The notes beneath the pieces are model-generated. The model searched no databases. It worked only from the letters and a program-made list of their open reading frames with translations, and was not told the DNA's origin. Positions 55,111-64,000 of a stretch of DNA of 64,000 bases are shown here, one piece after another. How positions within the stretch are numbered: the stretch's first letter is position 1; every line of letters begins with the position of its first letter. Source of the stretch: JACPNO01 sp963825405 (GTDB lineage: Bacteria > Acidobacteriota > Terriglobia > Bryobacterales > Bryobacteraceae); assembly GCA_963825405.1 (NCBI GenBank), contig CAWGTB010000005.1, positions 682,001-746,000 of the forward strand, written 5' to 3'. Made by a program: the position numbers and the translations under genes.

Positions 55111-55863
55111 CTAGCGGACGTTGGTGTCCATGTCGCCCTTGTCCATCAGGACCGTTTCCCAGGTCTTGATGGACGAGGCCACGAGGCGATTGAAATTATC
55201 GCGCTCAGCCTGCCCGAAAGCCTTCTCCACCGCCTGCTCAGGCGTTAAGTCTCCCTCAAATTCCCCATAGCTTTTCAAAGGCCGCGCAATTACGTATTGC
55301 GGCCCGCTGCCGACGATGGTTTGAGCGGCGGTGAGAATGATATCCGGCTGGACTTTGCGGTACGCCTCGACGGCTTTGTGCCAAAGCGCCTCAAAAGCCG
55401 GGCCTTTCAGAGGGTACACAGTCACAAACGTGTAGGCAGTAGTGCGGGTCTGCTCGCGTAAGTGCTTATCGCGATTAAGGCTGAGATCGTTGCGGTATTT
55501 GCGAATGACGCTGGTTGCCGTGATCTGCGCCTCGTTATAGAGGGCCGCGTACTTGTGATATTCTTCCTCGCCGAAAGCTTTGCTGAACACAGCGCTGCTG
55601 CTCATGCGCGTGTCGAATTCGCCCAGCTCCTTGGCGGGCATGAAAATCACGCGGGTATTGCTGTAGGGCTGAAGGTCGACAAAACGCTGGCGGCCGCTGT
55701 GGGTTTGCAGATCGGCTTCTTTGAGCTTTTGGAAATACTGATTGAACCCGCGGCTCTTATTGCTATAGACCTGATACCAGAGTTCGTAGACGTAATTGGG
55801 TGCGTCCTGCGACATACCTATCTGTATCGCGAGAATCCCGACTGCGGTGACCTTACGGTACAA
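55111..55863 (-). CDS. Exported protein of unknown function, paralogue B of a tandem pair
   Basis: 250 residues with a short signal peptide (MYRKVTAVGILAIQIGMS). Shares with its upstream neighbour the same order of blocks: 'APNYVYELWYQVYSNKSR', 'AFGEEEYHKYAALYNEAQI', 'VIRKYRNDLSLNRDKHLREQ', 'ILTAAQTIVGSGPQYVIARP' and 'AVEKAFGQAE'. No enzyme motif recognised. The start overlaps the end of the upstream paralogue by 11 bases. Helical, soluble, periplasmic by prediction. Confidence 0.75.
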   Translation of the reverse strand: MYRKVTAVGILAIQIGMSQDAPNYVYELWYQVYSNKSRGFNQYFQKLKEADLQTHSGRQRFVDLQPYSNTRVIFMPAKELGEFDTRMSSSAVFSKAFGEEEYHKYAALYNEAQITATSVIRKYRNDLSLNRDKHLREQTRTTAYTFVTVYPLKGPAFEALWHKAVEAYRKVQPDIILTAAQTIVGSGPQYVIARPLKSYGEFEGDLTPEQAVEKAFGQAERDNFNRLVASSIKTWETVLMDKGDMDTNVR

Positions 55864-56626
55864 ATGAATCCTTTGCGGCCTTCTGCATCAGCACGTATTC
55901 GGTGGTCTCGACCGATTCGGCGACTTTAACCGCCCATTTGGCCGCCTCGGCTTTGCCAAAAGCTTCTTCGACCGCCATAGCCGGAACGCGGGCATTTTGC
56001 AGCTCCGCATAAGAGGCAAACGGCGCCACGAACAGATACTGCGGCCCGCCTCCGGCGATGGTTTGAGCGCAGCTCAGAATCATGTCGGGCGCAATCTTCT
56101 TCAGAGCCGCGATCAGCTCTTTGGCAGCTTCCTCGAATAGAGGGTCTTTGCCCGGCTTCACGGTGACATAGTTATGGCGCGCGATCTTCATATTGGCGCG
56201 AAGATGTTTGTCGCGATTGATGCTGAGATCGTCGCGATACTTGCGGATGACACTCTCGGTGCGCTGTTGGGCGTTGCTGTAGATCTCGCCCAGCTTGTGA
56301 TATTCCTCGTCGCCGAAAGCTTTGGCCAGAATCACGCCGCTATCGACGCGCCCATCGTACTCATCCAGGTGATAGGCAGGCAGATTAGAGATCACCAGTT
56401 GGCCGTAGGGCAATGCGTCTACCCAGCGCATACGGCCGCTGTTTAGCTTGGCATCGGCATCGGCCAGGCGCGTGAAGTACAGCACCATGTCGCGCGCCTT
56501 GTCCGGATAGCAGGTGTAGCGGAGCTCCCGGACATAGTTCGGCGGCGTCCACCTTTTTGCACCGTCATTCTGACCGGAAGCCAAGGCCGCCAGCATAGCA
56601 GCCGCAATGAACATCCGCGCGTTCAC
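55853..56626 (-). CDS. Exported protein of unknown function, paralogue A of a tandem pair
   Basis: 257 residues with signal peptide (MNARMFIAAAMLAALASGQ). Blocks shared with the following gene: 'PPNYVRELRYTCYPDKARDM', 'AFGDEEYHKLGEIYSNAQQ', 'VIRKYRDDLSINRDKHLRAN', 'ILSCAQTIAGGGPQYLFVAP', 'AVEEAFGKAEA'. The strongest block is the basic 'YRxDLSxNRDKHLR'. It lies five bases downstream of an NHL-type propeller gene on the same strand, so the three may form an operon. Function unknown. Confidence 0.75.
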   Translation of the reverse strand: MNARMFIAAAMLAALASGQNDGAKRWTPPNYVRELRYTCYPDKARDMVLYFTRLADADAKLNSGRMRWVDALPYGQLVISNLPAYHLDEYDGRVDSGVILAKAFGDEEYHKLGEIYSNAQQRTESVIRKYRDDLSINRDKHLRANMKIARHNYVTVKPGKDPLFEEAAKELIAALKKIAPDMILSCAQTIAGGGPQYLFVAPFASYAELQNARVPAMAVEEAFGKAEAAKWAVKVAESVETTEYVLMQKAAKDSFVP

Positions 56627-56631
56627 GGCGC

Positions 56632-57828
56632 TTACTTCTTAGGCCAGAGGACGCCCTGGTCTTTGGCCGTAACCGGGCCCAGGCCTTTATAGACGAATTT
56701 CTGCAAACGCTGCCCGCGATAGGTCTCGGTGGTGTAGAGGTTGCCCTTGGAGTCGGTCGCGATGCTGTGCACGGCGTAGAATTCGCCGGGCTGCCGTCCA
56801 CCATCGCCGAAGCTGGTCAGGATTTCCATGGACTCGCGAAGAATGATGTACACCTTTTCGTTGGCGCCATCGGCGAGATAGATATACTTCTGCTGCGGAT
56901 CTTTGGAGAAAGCGATGTCCCACACCGAGCCGTCGCCCAGGGTATTCTTCGCGACGATCACTTCCTTCACGAACGTGCCGTCCTTCTGGAACACCTGGAT
57001 GCGGTCGTTCGGGCGGTCGCAGACATACAGCAGGCCGTCGTTGGCGAGCTCGGCGCAGTGCACCGGATTGCGGAACTGCTGCGCGGGCGGGGCGTCGGGA
57101 TTATACCGGCCCAGATTGGTGTCGTCGGGCTTTTTGCCATACGCGCCCCAGTGGCGCTTGTATTTGCCGGTCTCGGCGTCGAACACGATCACGCGATGGT
57201 TGCCGTAGCCGTCGGCGACGTACAGTTCATTGGTCGCTTTGTCGACGAACATCTTGGCCGCGCCCTTGACGTTGTCGGTATCGTTGCTGCCCTGGCTCTG
57301 GCCGGGCTTACCGATTTGCATCAGGAATTTTCCGTCCTGGGTGAACTTCAGAATCATGTTGTCGTGATATTTCTGCGGGTCCGCGCCGCGGCCATTGCCG
57401 CCGATCCAGACGTTGCCTTTGTAGTCGACCGTGATGCCGTGGTTGGAATCCGGCCAATCGTAGCCTTCGTCCGGGCCGCCCCAGTGCCCGATGAGGTTGC
57501 CGGCCTGATCGAATTCGAGAACCGGCGGCGCGGGCGAGCAGCAATCCGAAGAGGGCGGATTGGTGGTGGCGTAGATTTCCATTCTTTCGAGCGATGCGCC
57601 GCGATGAATGATCCAGACGTGATCCTGGGCGTCCACCGAAACGCCAATGGTGTTGCCCATCAGCCAGTGGTTCGGCAGCGGCTTGGGCCACATCGGGTCC
57701 ACTTCGAAACGCGGCGCCTGCACTCCGGCGGCTTCGACAACGGCCCTCTTTTGGAACACGATGGACCCGACTCCCAAGACGATCAGGAGCGATAGAAAAA
57801 TCGCACTCACGAGGTGCTTACGCTTCAT
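56632..57828 (-). CDS. Exported NHL-repeat six-bladed beta-propeller protein
   Basis: 398 residues. N-terminal signal-anchor 'HLVSAIFLSLLIVLGVGSIV'. Propeller blades with NHL-type repeats: 'VLEFDQAGNLIGHWGGPDEG', 'GITVDYKGNVWIGGNGRGAD', 'LYVADGYGNHRVIVFDAETG', 'LLYVCDRPNDRIQVFQKDG', 'AVHSIATDSKGNLYTTETY'. Similar to the peptidyl-alpha-hydroxyglycine lyase-like propellers common in Acidobacteriota. Probably binding or lyase function; unknown. Confidence 0.82.
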   Translation of the reverse strand: MKRKHLVSAIFLSLLIVLGVGSIVFQKRAVVEAAGVQAPRFEVDPMWPKPLPNHWLMGNTIGVSVDAQDHVWIIHRGASLERMEIYATTNPPSSDCCSPAPPVLEFDQAGNLIGHWGGPDEGYDWPDSNHGITVDYKGNVWIGGNGRGADPQKYHDNMILKFTQDGKFLMQIGKPGQSQGSNDTDNVKGAAKMFVDKATNELYVADGYGNHRVIVFDAETGKYKRHWGAYGKKPDDTNLGRYNPDAPPAQQFRNPVHCAELANDGLLYVCDRPNDRIQVFQKDGTFVKEVIVAKNTLGDGSVWDIAFSKDPQQKYIYLADGANEKVYIILRESMEILTSFGDGGRQPGEFYAVHSIATDSKGNLYTTETYRGQRLQKFVYKGLGPVTAKDQGVLWPKK

Positions 57829-57882
57829 ATTTCACTGCCTCCCATTTCGGATGTAAGCTACTATACACGATTCGGTTTCGGC

Positions 57883-59221
57883 ATGTCCCGCACCCGCACC
57901 TTATTACTGGCGTTGCTCTGTCTGGCCGTCCCTGCACCGCGTGGATGCGCACGACATTCCGAACGACGTCACCGTGCAGGCGTTTCTGAAGCCGGAGGGC
58001 GAGCAGCTCCATCTGCTGGTTCGCGTGCCGCTAAAGGCCATGCGCGATTACGATTTTCCGGCGCGCGGCGCAGGCTATCTGGACCTGGCGCGGGTCGAGC
58101 CGCTGCTGCCCGACGCGGCCACGCAGTGGATCTCCGACACCATTGATCTTTACGAAGGCGACACGCGCCTGGCAAAACCGCGGGTGGTCGCGACGCGAGT
58201 GTCGCTCGAATCCGACAAATCATTCGCGTCCTATCCGGAGGCCCTGGCGCACGTCACTGGCGCAAAGCTGCCCAACGACACCGACGTCTTTTGGAACCAG
58301 ACCATGCTGGATGTGCTGTTCGAGTACCCGATTCACTCCGACGCCAGCCGCTTTGCCATCAATCCCGGCGGCTTCGGGCGGCTGGGCCTGCGCGTGGTCA
58401 CCGTGCTGCGATTCCTGCCGCCCAGTGGCGTCGTGCGAGCGTTCGAATTTTCCAGCGATCCAGGTCTGGTGCGGCTCGATCCGCGTTGGCACCAGGCCGC
58501 GCTGCGATTCGTCGAGCTGGGATTTTTCCATATTCTGGACGGCACCGACCACCTGCTGTTCCTGTTTTGCCTGGTGATTCCGTTCCGCCGTTTCCGCGCG
58601 CTGATCCCGGTGGTGACGGCGTTCACGGTCGCGCACTCGATCACGCTGATCGCCTCTGCCTACAATCTCGGGCCGGATGCGTTGTGGTTTCCGCCGCTGA
58701 TCGAAACGCTGATCGCGATGTCGATCGTTTACATGGCGCTCGAAAACATCGTGGGGGGAAGCACGGTGCACCGGCGGTGGATGATCGCGTTCGGATTCGG
58801 GCTGGTGCACGGCTTCGGCTTCTCGTTCGCATTGCGGGAGACGCTGCAATTCGCCGGATCGCACTTGCTGACGTCGCTGCTGTCGTTCAATGTCGGCGTG
58901 GAATTGGGGCAGTTGCTGGTGCTGTTGCTGATGATCCCGCTGCTGGACGTGCTGTTCCGCTACGTGGTCGCCGAGCGGATGGGGACGATCATTTTGTCGG
59001 CGCTGGTGGCCCACACCGGCTGGCATTGGATGACAGAGCGCTGGGACCGCCTGCGGCAATTCCGCTTCCAATGGCCCGCGCTGAGTGCCGCGCTGCTGGC
59101 GAGCGCCATGCGTTGGGCGATGCTGATTCTGATTCTGGCAGGCTTGGGCTGGCTGCTGCTGGGAGTTCTTCGGCAGCGATCGGAACGCAGCGCGGAGGCT
59201 AAAGCAGCGCGCACGCCTTGA
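57883..59221 (+). CDS. HupE/UreJ family membrane protein with large periplasmic domain, one frameshift
   Basis: About 446 residues joined. ATG 57883 starts a signal peptide (MSRTRTLLLALLCLAVPAP); the frame changes near 57940 and continues 'DAHDIPNDVTVQAFLKPEGE'. Residues 30-190 form an exported beta-rich domain. The C-terminal half has six to seven membrane helices with HupE/UreJ motifs: 'LGFFHILDGTDHLLFLFCLV', 'TAFTVAHSITLIASAY', 'FGFGLVHGFGFSFALRETL', 'SFNVGVELGQLLVLLLM'. His/Asp in the membrane segments suggest metal, possibly nickel, handling. Confidence 0.85.
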
Positions 59222-59225
59222 CGCG

Positions 59226-60483
59226 CTACGGCCGGTTGGTGTTGCCGTTTCCGTTGCGTAAGCGCTTGCGCGAGGCCGATGATGCAGTAGCGGAGAGTGC
59301 GCCGTGATCGGTGGCAAGCGCCGCCGCGGTCGGCAGCAATTCCATTCCGGAGCCGACGGTGAAGGGGAAGATCCGACGGCGCGATAGCGGACGGTTCGGG
59401 CGTGCGGAACATCGCATAGGCCGGCATGTTCTCGGCTTCTTTGTAGAACACCAGGCGGTCCGCGCCTCCGTCGAGATCGACGCTGATCAAGTCGCCGCCC
59501 CGAATCTGCTGGGTCGCCATGAGATTGGAGAGCGGATGCACCAGCGCGCGATCGATAGTGCGCTTGAGGTGGCGGGCGCCGTATTTGACGTCGGTACCTT
59601 CGCGCAACAGAAATTCCTTAGCCGTTTTGGTGAGCACGAAGAAGAACGCCGCTGCGGTGGCTGAGCTGAGAAAACGCTGCTGCAGCGACATCAGCTCCAG
59701 GTGCAGAATCTGGCGCAGCTCGCTCTGCCCCAGGGGGCGAAACACCACCACCTTATCCAGGCGATTCATGAACTCCGGTGTAAACTTTCGCCGCGCGGCT
59801 TCGACACCGGCACGCGAGATCTTGTTTTCCATGTTCTCGTCGAGCCCATCGGTATTACGGTCGCGCTCCACTTCCGACGCATGAAATCCCAGGGTAGGCC
59901 GCAGCAGCGTGCCCATTTCGGCCGCGCCCAAATTGCTGGTCATGAAAATCATGGCGTTGGAAAAATCGACGCGCCGATTGTCTCCCAGCGTCAGCGTGGC
60001 TTTGTCCAGAACGCCCAGCAGCAGATTCCACAGCGTGTCGCTGGCCTTTTCGATTTCGTCGAACAGCACGAAGCTCAGCTTGATTTTCTCGGTGTGATAT
60101 TGCGACAGCACTTCCTGGCTCAACATCGGATGGGTTTCGCGATGTCCCAGATATCCGGGCGGCGAGCCGATCAGCTTGGCGATCTCGTGGCTATGGGCGA
60201 ACTCGGCGCAATCGATTTTGACTACCGCGCGCGGATCTCCCAGCAGACTTTCCGCGGTAGCTTCGACGATGCGGGTTTTGCCGGTGCCGGTGGGTCCGAG
60301 AAAAAGAAAATTGCCGACCGGGTGCGAAGGCCCATTCACACCGGCGAGATACGTCTGATACACATTGACGATCTGGCCGATGGCCTCATCTTGTCCCACA
60401 ATTCGCTTGCGGAGATCGGAGCGAAGTTTCTCCGCATCGGGCCCCGTAAGCGCGAAATCCAGTGCTTTTCTCTGGCGCGCCAT
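59226..60483 (-). CDS. ClpB/ClpA-type AAA+ ATPase, single module, frameshift near the C-terminus
   Basis: About 420 residues, one AAA-2 module plus the ClpB D2-small domain, without the N domain, first ATPase module or M domain of ClpB. Motifs: 'LRKRIVGQDEAIGQIVNVYQ', Walker A 'FLGPTGTGKTRIVEA', pore-loop region 'GSPPGYLGHRETH', Walker B 'LSFVLFDEIEKAS', sensor 1 'MIFMTSNLGAAEMG', arginine-finger area 'FTPEFMNRLDKVVVFRPLG', sensor 2 'VKYGARHLKRTIDRALVHPL'. The same frame runs on as nonsense to 58960; near 59355 it should switch to one ending 'ASRKRLRNGNGNTNRP' at 59226. Probable unfoldase or assembly chaperone. Confidence 0.85.
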
Positions 60484-60565
60484 GACGTGATCCGATCATA
60501 AACCGCCGGCGTGCACGCTGTGAATACTGACAAAAGATAACAGCGAATTGATGCCGCTAGGAGGT

Positions 60566-60600
60566 ACCGCTTCCTGCGAGCCGCGACCAGAGGGAGCGGT
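60566..60600. repeat. Intergenic hairpin of repeat family B (second copy)
   Basis: ACCGCTTCC and GGGAGCGGT form a nine-pair stem (one T-G). The 25 bases 60576-60600 match 24318-24342 at 22 positions (GCGAGCCG.GACC..AGGGAGCGGT). It ends 2 bases from the threonine ammonia-lyase stop, a position suited to termination. Confidence 0.6.
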
Positions 60601-60601
60601 C

Positions 60602-61811
60602 TTAGAGCACCCGATCAGGCGTGTACCCAGCTTCGATAAGCACGCGGATCAGCTCTGCCACGTGTTCCGGGCCGCGCGTTTCCATGGTGATGTCGATGAC
60701 GGTATCGCCCAGATTGACGCCGTAATACGCGCGGTCATGCATGAGCTCGACAATGTTGGCGCGCTGCGCGGCCACCAGGCTGGTGAGCTCGTGGAGGCTT
60801 CCCGGCCGGTCCGGCAGAGCGATCCGCAGCCGGACCAGGCGGCCGTCTTTCACCAGGCCGCGCTCGATAATGCGCGCGAGTAAAGTCACGTCGATATTGC
60901 CGCCGCAGACGAGCACGGCCATCTTGGTGTTTTTGTCGGCCACCTTTTTGTTCAGCAGCGCGGCGATGGCTGCGGCTCCGGCTCCCTCGGCTAGAGTTTT
61001 TTCGCGCTCGAGAAGCAGCAGGATGGCGTTGGCGATTTCCTCTTCTTCCACGGTGACGATTTCGTCCACATACTTTTCAACCAGGGGGAGGGTGTGCTCG
61101 CCGGCGCGGCGCACGGCGATACCGTCGGCAATAGTCTTGGCGGCAGGCACGGTGACAGTGTGACCCGCAGTGAGCGCGGCCTTCATCGACGGCAAGCGCG
61201 CGGTCTGCACGCCGATCATGCGAATTTTCGGATTCTTCTCTTTGACCGCGCAACCGATCCCGCCGATCAGGCCGCCGCCGCCGATGGGCGCGACCACTGC
61301 TTCGAGTTCCGGATTCTGCTCCAACAATTCCAGGCCCAGCGTGCCTTGCCCGGCGATCACGGCGTCATCGTCGAACGCATGGACGATCGTCAGGCCGTCG
61401 GCTGCGGCGCGCCGCCTGGCTTCGAGACTGGATTCGTCATAGTTCTCGCCGTGAAGGATGACTTCGGCGCCGTACGCCTGCGTGGCCAGCACTTTCACCT
61501 GCGGCGTGTTGATGGGCATGTAGATGATCGAGCGGATGCCAAGATTCGTCGCGTGATAGGAAACCGCTTGCGCGTGATTTCCCGCCGAGGCAGTAATCAC
61601 GCCGCGCTCCCGCTCTTCGCGCGTGAGGGTGAGCAGCTTGTTCAAGGCGCCGCGCTCTTTGAACGAGCCGGTCATCTGCAAATTTTCCAGCTTGAAGAAA
61701 ATGGAATTGCCGGTGAGGCGCGAGAAACGTCTTGGACTCTACGCACGGCGTGATGTAAATCTTGTCCCGGATGCGGGCGAGCGCCGCTTCGATCTCCGGC
61801 AGATTCACCAT
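60602..61811 (-). CDS. ilvA: Threonine ammonia-lyase (threonine dehydratase) with ACT domain, one frameshift
   Basis: PLP enzyme converting threonine to 2-oxobutanoate. ATG 61811 (MVNLPEIEAALARIRDKIYI). The frame changes at about 61722-61730, one extra C, joining 'VESKTF' to 'SRLTGNSIFFKLENLQMTG'. PLP Lys in 'MTGSFKERGALNKL', 'VITASAGNHAQAVSYHA', PLP-phosphate loop 'IGGGGLIGGIG', C-terminal ACT domain 'RLRIALPDRPGSLHELTSLV'. About 402 residues joined, like the single-ACT catabolic/biosynthetic short form. The stop of the upstream glycosidase overlaps the start. Confidence 0.9.
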
Positions 61812-63455
61812 CAACGCTCCGCGCTGGCCGGAAAATTATTCTGCATTTTGATTTCGTCCGCCTGAATGCCGGGATCGGCGCGGACGGGTAATTTGGTAGA
61901 GCGGAAATCGTTGCCCACCAAATAGATCTTGCGGCTGGCGTCCATCACGCGCAGAAAGGTGCCGGTGCCTTCGGCGGCGCGCGAATTGCGGATAACGGCG
62001 TCATCCACGCGGCGAAAAGTTACGGCCGGGTCGTCCGATCCGAGCTTGGCCTGGCGGGCGGAAAAGCCAGTAATCTCAAGCTGGCTGACATCTTCCACGG
62101 ACAATGCATTCTTCCATTTGGCGGAAGCGGGCTGGTCCCAATTCACTTCGACGTCCTTCAACTTGAAGTTTTTCGCCCAGCGGATTTTCATCGCTTGTTC
62201 CGCGGTTTCGAGTGGCGAAGCAGGGTCGTGCGACAGAAACAGTTTCACGTTTTCCAGGCTTACGTTTTCCAGCCAGCTATCGGGATGGCCGTTGATGCCG
62301 CTGGTGCCCATGCCGCGCGCGACTACATTGCGGATAATCACATTGCGAATCGCGCCGATTTTGGCGTTGGCGTCCGTTTTGTTGTCGATTTCGCCGCGCC
62401 GCAGGATGTTGAAGTGGATCGGATCGCCATCGCCCCACCAGAACCAATCGTGGCGCACGGTTTCGATGGTCATGTTGGAAATCACCACATCGCTGACGTA
62501 GCCTTCGTTGAAAGTCATGAAGGCGATGCCGCGATTGGACGCCGTGATTACGGAGTTGTCGATGGTGACTTTGCGAATGCAATTCTGGTTGCCGTCGCAG
62601 AACTTGACGGCGCTCGATGCGGACGAGAGGCGGCAGTTGGTCACGGTGATGTTCTCGCAGGGAAGCGCCGGGCCCCAGGAATCGGACGAATAAAAGACCA
62701 CCGCGTCGTCGCCGGTTTCGATGGTGCTGTTGGCAATGTGAACGTCTTTGCAGCCGTCCGGATCGATGCCATCCGCCCACACCGCTTCTTTCAAACTGGA
62801 GTGAATGTAGACGCCGTCGATCACCAACCGCTCACAGGCGTACGGGTTGATGTTCCAGCTCCGGGAGCGAATAAACGAGAGGCCGGCGATGCGGACATCC
62901 TTGCAGCGGATCAGCAGGATCATGCGCGGAAAAACGGTTTCGTTGGGAAATCCGCCGGGAAACGAGCGCAGCAGTGGCTTGCCCAGGGACCTTCATGAGC
63001 AGCATGTGCGGGCGGATGTAGGCGTCGTCGAAATCCATGTTGCGCCACAGGTATTCGGCCTGGCCATCGACGGTGCCGCGGCCTTCGATGGTGATGTTGT
63101 CGACATCCTCGCCGAAGAAAACTGCGGCGCGGTCTTTCTTCGGTCCGATGTAAAAATCCGCGCCGTTCTTCGAAGCGAATAGCGTGGCGCCGGATTCCAG
63201 GTAAATGCGGACGTGGCTGCGCAGACGAATCGTGCCTGAGGTGTACTCGCCCGCCGGAATCAGAACCGTGCCTCCGCCGGCCGCGGCGCAGGTGTCGACG
63301 GCCTTCTGAATGGCAGCCTGAGCGTTGTCGGACTTCTTGCCGGTGGCCCCGAAATCACGGACGTTGTATCTGGAATCCCTGGCGTCGGCGCGCAGAAGGC
63401 CGCCCGCAAAAAGCGGAATAGCAAAACAAAGCGCTCTCAAAGTTCGCTGATGCAA
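61811..63455 (-). CDS. GH28-type polygalacturonase-like exported glycosidase, one frameshift
   Basis: About 547 residues joined. Start TTG 63455, with AGGAGG at 63462-63467 six bases upstream, begins a signal peptide ('LRALCFAIPLFAGGLLRA'). Right-handed beta-helix: 'YNVRDFGATGKKSDNAQAAI' and 'GGGTVLIPAGEYTSGTIRLR'. The frame changes near 62990; the second frame gives 'RMILLIRCKDVRIAGLSFIR', 'AVWADGIDPDGCKDVHIANS', the catalytic-type 'TIETGDDAVVFYSSD', and 'GPALPCENITVTNCRLSSAS'. The canonical GHG and RIK motifs of GH28 are not clear, so the substrate may not be pectin. Confidence 0.8.
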
Positions 63456-63483
63456 GGAATGCCTCCTACGGCGTTGTCCGGTT

Positions 63484-63501
63484 CTCATAGCCTACTATGA
63501 G
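63484..63501. promoter_or_regulatory. Palindrome between divergent glycosidase and hydrolase genes
   Basis: CTCATAG-CCTA-CTATGAG: a perfect 7-base inverted repeat with a 4-base centre in the 49-base gap between the two starts (63455 minus, 63505 plus). A symmetric site here could let one regulator control both genes. Confidence 0.4.
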
Positions 63502-63504
63502 GAA

Positions 63505-64000
63505 ATGCTAATCGTGAAACGGCGGCTTTTTCTGGCGATGGGATGCCTGCTGCCGGTGGCTTTGCTGGCGCAGCCCGCGGTCCTTGCGCCGGAGAAGATT
63601 CGCCGGATCGAGCAGGCGGTGGCGGCGCAGATGTCGCGCAACAGCATTCCGGGAGTTTCGATTGCCATCGCCGGCGGCTCGCAACTGCGCTGGGCTGCGG
63701 GCTACGGCATGGCCGATTTGGAAAATTTCGTACCGGTGACGCCTCTGACAGAGATTCGGCTGGGCTCGATCTCGAAGCCGATTACGGCGATCGCGGTGAT
63801 GCAATTGGTGGAGCAAGGCAAGATCGATCTCGATGGCGAGATTCAACGCTACGTGCCCTCGTTTACAAAGAAGCAGTGGCCAGTCACCATCCGTGAACTG
63901 CTGGGGCACTTGGGCGGAGTGAGGCACTATAGCGGCGACGACGAAGAAGGCAGCACGCGGCATTACTCGGACCGCACGGAGCCTCTCAAGATTTTCGCCG
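63505..64000 (+). CDS. Beta-lactamase-fold serine hydrolase (class C/EstB type), runs off the window
   Basis: Open from ATG 63505 to the window end, 165 residues visible. Signal peptide (MLIVKRRLFLAMGCLLPVAL). SxxK nucleophile motif in 'IRLGSISKPITAIAVMQLVE' (Ser and Lys), preceded by 'GVSIAIAGGSQLRWAAGYGM' and followed by 'ELLGHLGGVRHYSGDDEEG', close to the Tyr-x-Asn region of the serine beta-lactamase-related family. Acts on D-Ala peptides, esters or beta-lactams; cannot be told. TGAGGAA upstream is a modest ribosome site. Confidence 0.85.
   Translation, partial: MLIVKRRLFLAMGCLLPVALLAQPAVLAPEKIRRIEQAVAAQMSRNSIPGVSIAIAGGSQLRWAAGYGMADLENFVPVTPLTEIRLGSISKPITAIAVMQLVEQGKIDLDGEIQRYVPSFTKKQWPVTIRELLGHLGGVRHYSGDDEEGSTRHYSDRTEPLKIFA

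Noticed and set aside
58960..59225. C-terminal extension of the ClpB-like frame
   Set aside because: The residues after about 59355 lose all similarity and become Arg/Ser-rich, overlapping the HupE gene. A neighbouring frame gives a better C-terminus ending at 59226.
58220..59317. 365-codon open frame on the minus strand
   Set aside because: Antisense to the HupE/UreJ gene; composition is rich in Arg, Gln and His, as expected of a shadow frame.
1..64000. CRISPR array, rRNA genes, complete tRNA genes or intact insertion sequences
   Set aside because: Looked for and not seen: no regularly spaced repeats, no rRNA-like sequence, only a tRNA 3' half, and no transposase gene.

Overview
The window reads as a piece of an Acidobacteriota genome, most likely of the Solibacter/Bryobacter kind. 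This is inferred from gene content: an ADOP-type duplicated FtsX permease, a PSD1/DUF1549/DUF1553 plus DUF1501 pair, a DUF4139 protein, a WXXGXW-repeat protein, an acidobacterial-style Ser/Thr kinase remnant, and many exported propeller, hydrolase and amidohydrolase proteins in a GC-rich background.

Left part (about 1-14.5 kb): a mobile or defence region. It holds a P4-type primase-helicase with a small helix-turn-helix partner, a CGNR-like zinc protein, a broken gene joining an HD phosphohydrolase to a phosphoribosyltransferase-like domain, a complete but heavily frameshifted type I restriction operon (hsdR-hsdM-hsdS, minus strand), and divergent from it an ArdC-type antirestriction gene followed by a tyrosine recombinase. 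The ardC/hsdR interval carries a clear promoter with a palindromic operator between its -35 and -10 boxes.

Transition (14.5-21 kb): a 959-residue lipoprotein with coiled coils, a Ser/Thr kinase cut off at its catalytic loop, an exported helical-repeat/thioredoxin-like protein in several frames, and an isolated 3' half of a tRNA-Arg(TCT) gene, which looks like an integration scar.

Chromosomal part (21-64 kb): exported catabolic and envelope functions. These include a PQQ-type propeller, an M19 dipeptidase, the PSD1/DUF1501 pair, and a histidine kinase with a CheY-like partner. A tight plus-strand cluster (33.9-40.4 kb) encodes conversion of 4-hydroxybenzoate through protocatechuate to 3-oxoadipyl-CoA: a CoA-transferase pair, pcaH, pcaG, pcaB, a pcaD-pcaC fusion and pobA. 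The same strand continues with an adenylate-kinase-like protein carrying a signal peptide, a polyphosphate-glucokinase-like ROK protein, a PPK2 kinase, a Tat-exported M24 peptidase, a methyltransferase and DNA glycosylase I. Then come an exported aminopeptidase P, a HAD phosphatase, a DUF4139 protein carrying an extra domain, an S74-chaperone secreted protein, the ADOP permease, a tandem pair of unknown exported paralogues, an NHL-type propeller, a HupE/UreJ protein, a ClpB-like ATPase, threonine ammonia-lyase, a GH28-type glycosidase and the start of a beta-lactamase-fold hydrolase.

Many genes, including conserved metabolic ones, are split by single-base frame changes. These are densest between 4.7 and 14.3 kb. 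I treat most as probable sequence or assembly errors, so gene boundaries there are approximate. Two families of short intergenic palindromes occur twice each. I see no rRNA, no complete tRNA, no CRISPR array and no intact insertion sequence. The first 260 bases hold no gene I can support.
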